A stretch of DNA of 64,000 nucleotides from M3007 sp046160625 (GTDB lineage Bacteria; Bacteroidota; Bacteroidia; Chitinophagales; Saprospiraceae). This document shows, in pieces, positions 62,562 to 64,000 of the stretch; positions within the stretch are counted from its first letter, which is position 1; every line of letters starts with the position of its first letter. Made by a program: the position numbers and the translations under genes. The notes under the pieces are model-generated. The model saw nothing but the letters and a program-made list of their open reading frames with translations, did not search any database and was not told the origin of the DNA. The stretch lies in contig JBJXGZ010000118.1 of assembly GCA_046160625.1 (NCBI GenBank), positions 1-64,000 on the forward strand, written 5' to 3'.

Positions 62562-63152
62562 ATGCCGCAAGAAGATTTTCAATGGACTGATTCAGAAAAA
62601 ACAGCGCTTCGGGATTTGTTTTCCGAAGAAAAAGCGCCGTCACAACTTTCATCTAAAATTATTGAAGCTATGAAAAAAGAAGCAATCCTTTCCATCCCAA
62701 AACCTTTGATTTCGGCCTCTGTGCCGGGCATTCTGACAGCAATTTTGTTGGCGGTTTCACTAACAGCAGTCGGCTATTTTGCAGGCAAATCCCAGACTGC
62801 GTCCACTGCTTTACCCGCTTCGGAAAAACCTCAATTTGCGCTGCTTGTCAAGGCAGATGATGTAGCACCTGCTGATCCCAGTCAACAGTTCCGCGAATAT
62901 TCCGCCTGGGCCAATAATTTGAAAAAGGAACGTTGGTCCGATGGTGAAGCGCTACATGGCAAGGCCTGGCGCTTACACGAAACCAATGGCAACATCGAAA
63001 TAATAGAACATACTTTGAAAACTTCAGCTGACGAACTCAGTGGCTACTTTCTCTACGAGGCCACTGATGCCGAAGAGGCCCTGAAAATTGCCCGTACCTG
63101 CCCCCACTTGAAATATTCAGGAACATTGGAACTTCGGGAAATTTACCGATAG
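62562..63152 (+). CDS. Membrane-anchored YCII-domain protein, probable anti-sigma factor
   Basis: A 196-residue protein with a cytoplasmic head of about 50 residues, one membrane helix (53-74, SVPGILTAILLAVSLTAVG) and a periplasmic C-terminal domain (91-196). The C-terminal domain reads as a YCII/DGPF-type dimeric ferredoxin-like fold: FALLVKADD, YSAWANNLKKERWSDGEALHG, SADELSGYFLYEATDAEEALKIA. The usual DGPF motif is missing (HTLKTS at that place). A single-helix protein after an ECF gene is the usual arrangement for an anti-sigma factor. Soluble YCII/DGPF proteins are known partners of one ECF group; tethering across the membrane is unusual. Confidence 0.75.
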   Translation: MPQEDFQWTDSEKTALRDLFSEEKAPSQLSSKIIEAMKKEAILSIPKPLISASVPGILTAILLAVSLTAVGYFAGKSQTASTALPASEKPQFALLVKADDVAPADPSQQFREYSAWANNLKKERWSDGEALHGKAWRLHETNGNIEIIEHTLKTSADELSGYFLYEATDAEEALKIARTCPHLKYSGTLELREIYR

Positions 63153-63189
63153 GCTCATTTTGTCCATCCCGAACAATAACACGGACGGC

Positions 63190-63229
63190 CGACCTGTCTC
63201 ATGATTTCATGGGCAGGTCGTGCTTTTTT
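63190..63229 (+). terminator. Intrinsic terminator after the sigma operon
   Basis: CGACCTG (63190-63196, extendable by G-U pairs) pairs with CAGGTCG (63214-63220) and is followed by six T residues. It lies 38 bp after the stop of the YCII gene. Confidence 0.7.
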
Positions 63230-63260
63230 CCAAAAATGGAAAAATCAGATTCGGATGTCC

Positions 63261-64000
63261 CTATTTAAAATACCGCCCCAACTCCCCCACCATCAACTCC
63301 CCTTCCTCTTCCTGCACAAAATGCCCCGCCTCCGGGCAACGCACAACCCGAGCCTCTGGAAATGCCCGCTCCCATTTATCCAGTTCATACGCCGGAACAA
63401 AAGTGTCTTTCATGCCCCAAAAGATGAGCCCCAGTTTGTCCTGGAGCAGCTGACGCTGTTGCCAGAGGTCGCCCCACCAGTCATTGGCGAGCAGGAGTTC
63501 CCGGGCAAAAGCATAGGTCGCCACTCGGGAGGCTGCATCCGGCCAGGCCATTTTGTAATGGCGGTGAACTTCTTTAGGCAGGTTCTTTTTTCGGTTGCCA
63601 AAGGCTGCGGGCATAATGACGTTAACCGGAAAATTGAACTGTTTGTACAGGACGCGGCCCAACCAGGAATCCATCATTTTTGCAGGTCCGTGGTAATGCG
63701 GGTCAGTATCCAGGCGCCACATCCAGCCGTTGAAAATGGAGATTTTGCGCACGTTTTCAGGATGGCGAATGGCTTGGCTCAGGCCAATGGAAAGCCCGAA
63801 ATCGTTGGCGACGATGCAGATGTTTTTCAAATCAAGTTTTTCAATAAACTTAGCCAGTCGAGCGGAATGCGCGGCACAGGAATAGTCGGCCTCAGCGGGT
63901 TTGTCAGACAGCCCCATTCCGAGTAAGTCCGGCGCGACGCAGCGGAATTGCCCACGCAAGCCGCGCACCAAATCGCGCCAACCAAACGACCACTCGGGTG
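63261..64000 (-). CDS. Haloalkane-dehalogenase-like alpha/beta hydrolase, 5' end off the right edge
   Basis: The frame is still open at the right edge, where it reads PEWSFGWRDLVRGL, the continuation of the HGNPxWSF oxyanion loop. About 246 residues are visible. The nucleophile elbow is NDFGLSIGLSQ with Asp, as in haloalkane dehalogenases and epoxide hydrolases rather than serine esterases. A GRVLY cap region, the acid region IFWGMKDTFVP and the catalytic His in AGHFVQEEEGE follow. The true substrate may not be a haloalkane. It converges on the sigma/YCII operon. The real start lies outside the window. Confidence 0.88.
   Translation of the reverse strand, partial: PEWSFGWRDLVRGLRGQFRCVAPDLLGMGLSDKPAEADYSCAAHSARLAKFIEKLDLKNICIVANDFGLSIGLSQAIRHPENVRKISIFNGWMWRLDTDPHYHGPAKMMDSWLGRVLYKQFNFPVNVIMPAAFGNRKKNLPKEVHRHYKMAWPDAASRVATYAFARELLLANDWWGDLWQQRQLLQDKLGLIFWGMKDTFVPAYELDKWERAFPEARVVRCPEAGHFVQEEEGELMVGELGRYFK

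Noticed and set aside
63201..63926. Plus-strand ORF of 241 codons
   Set aside because: Antisense to the haloalkane-dehalogenase-like gene, whose catalytic motifs are intact.

Overview
The window comes from a Bacteroidota genome, most likely a member of the Saprospiria (Lewinella/Haliscomenobacter-like). The evidence is a secreted giant protein built from SdrD-B-like, GEVED and HYR-like modules, gliding-motility lipoprotein GldH, two proteins ending in type IX secretion (T9SS) sorting domains, several OmpA-family envelope proteins, and -7 promoter boxes of the Bacteroidota TAnnTTTG type. No rRNA, tRNA, prophage, integrase, transposase or CRISPR array was recognised.

Layout. (1) 2-11107, minus: one uninterrupted reading frame of at least 3,702 codons, whose C-terminus lies off the left edge; its core is six tandem units of about 1 kb. 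(2) 11108-13095: a gene-poor stretch with one small cysteine-containing ORF and a nested palindromic element at 12444-12719. (3) 13096-24802: a helical-repeat protein, an OmpA protein, a 1,556-residue membrane P-loop NTPase, an OFA-type MFS transporter with a 38-residue small-subunit gene, an extradiol dioxygenase (YgiD type) and a double-rhodanese protein. (4) 25025-32217: an outer-membrane barrel, two ArsR regulators, tsaB, a DUF4286 protein, aroA, a methyltransferase, a cation/proton antiporter and a DCC-family protein. (5) 32449-46114: a peptide-type solute-binding protein, an AsmA-like protein, a MazF-type toxin-antitoxin pair, an SGNH hydrolase, a lipoprotein, a 970-residue T9SS substrate, a second helical-repeat protein, a candidate small RNA and a PafA-like phosphatase. 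(6) 46441-59618: a MoxR ATPase, an ArsR/AHSA1/GNAT operon, a truncated DUF1016 nuclease pseudogene, OmpA/PD40, a methyltransferase, gldH, ruvA, an OmpA protein, glgP, a TonB-C protein and a B12-binding radical SAM protein. (7) 59681-64000: a deiodinase-like redoxin with a sorting domain, an XRE regulator facing its probable target, an ECF sigma factor followed by a membrane-anchored YCII protein, and a haloalkane-dehalogenase-like hydrolase cut by the right edge.

Two themes run through the window. Much of the gene content concerns the cell envelope: secretion, adhesion, motility, OmpA/TonB/AsmA functions and regulated ion or peptide uptake. The spaces between genes are filled with many unrelated short repeat families, mostly long near-perfect inverted repeats at gene ends or low-complexity word-like tandem repeats. 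Several have entered coding sequence: tsaB, a lipoprotein signal peptide, and the N-terminus of the DCC protein.

The best candidates for undescribed biology are the membrane NTPase with a C-terminal helical-repeat region (16238-20908), the ECF sigma factor with a membrane-tethered YCII domain (62010-63152), the small RNA candidate (44257-44384) and the nested palindromic element (12444-12719). All coordinates and residue numbers were read by eye; family assignments are from recognised motifs, not database searches.
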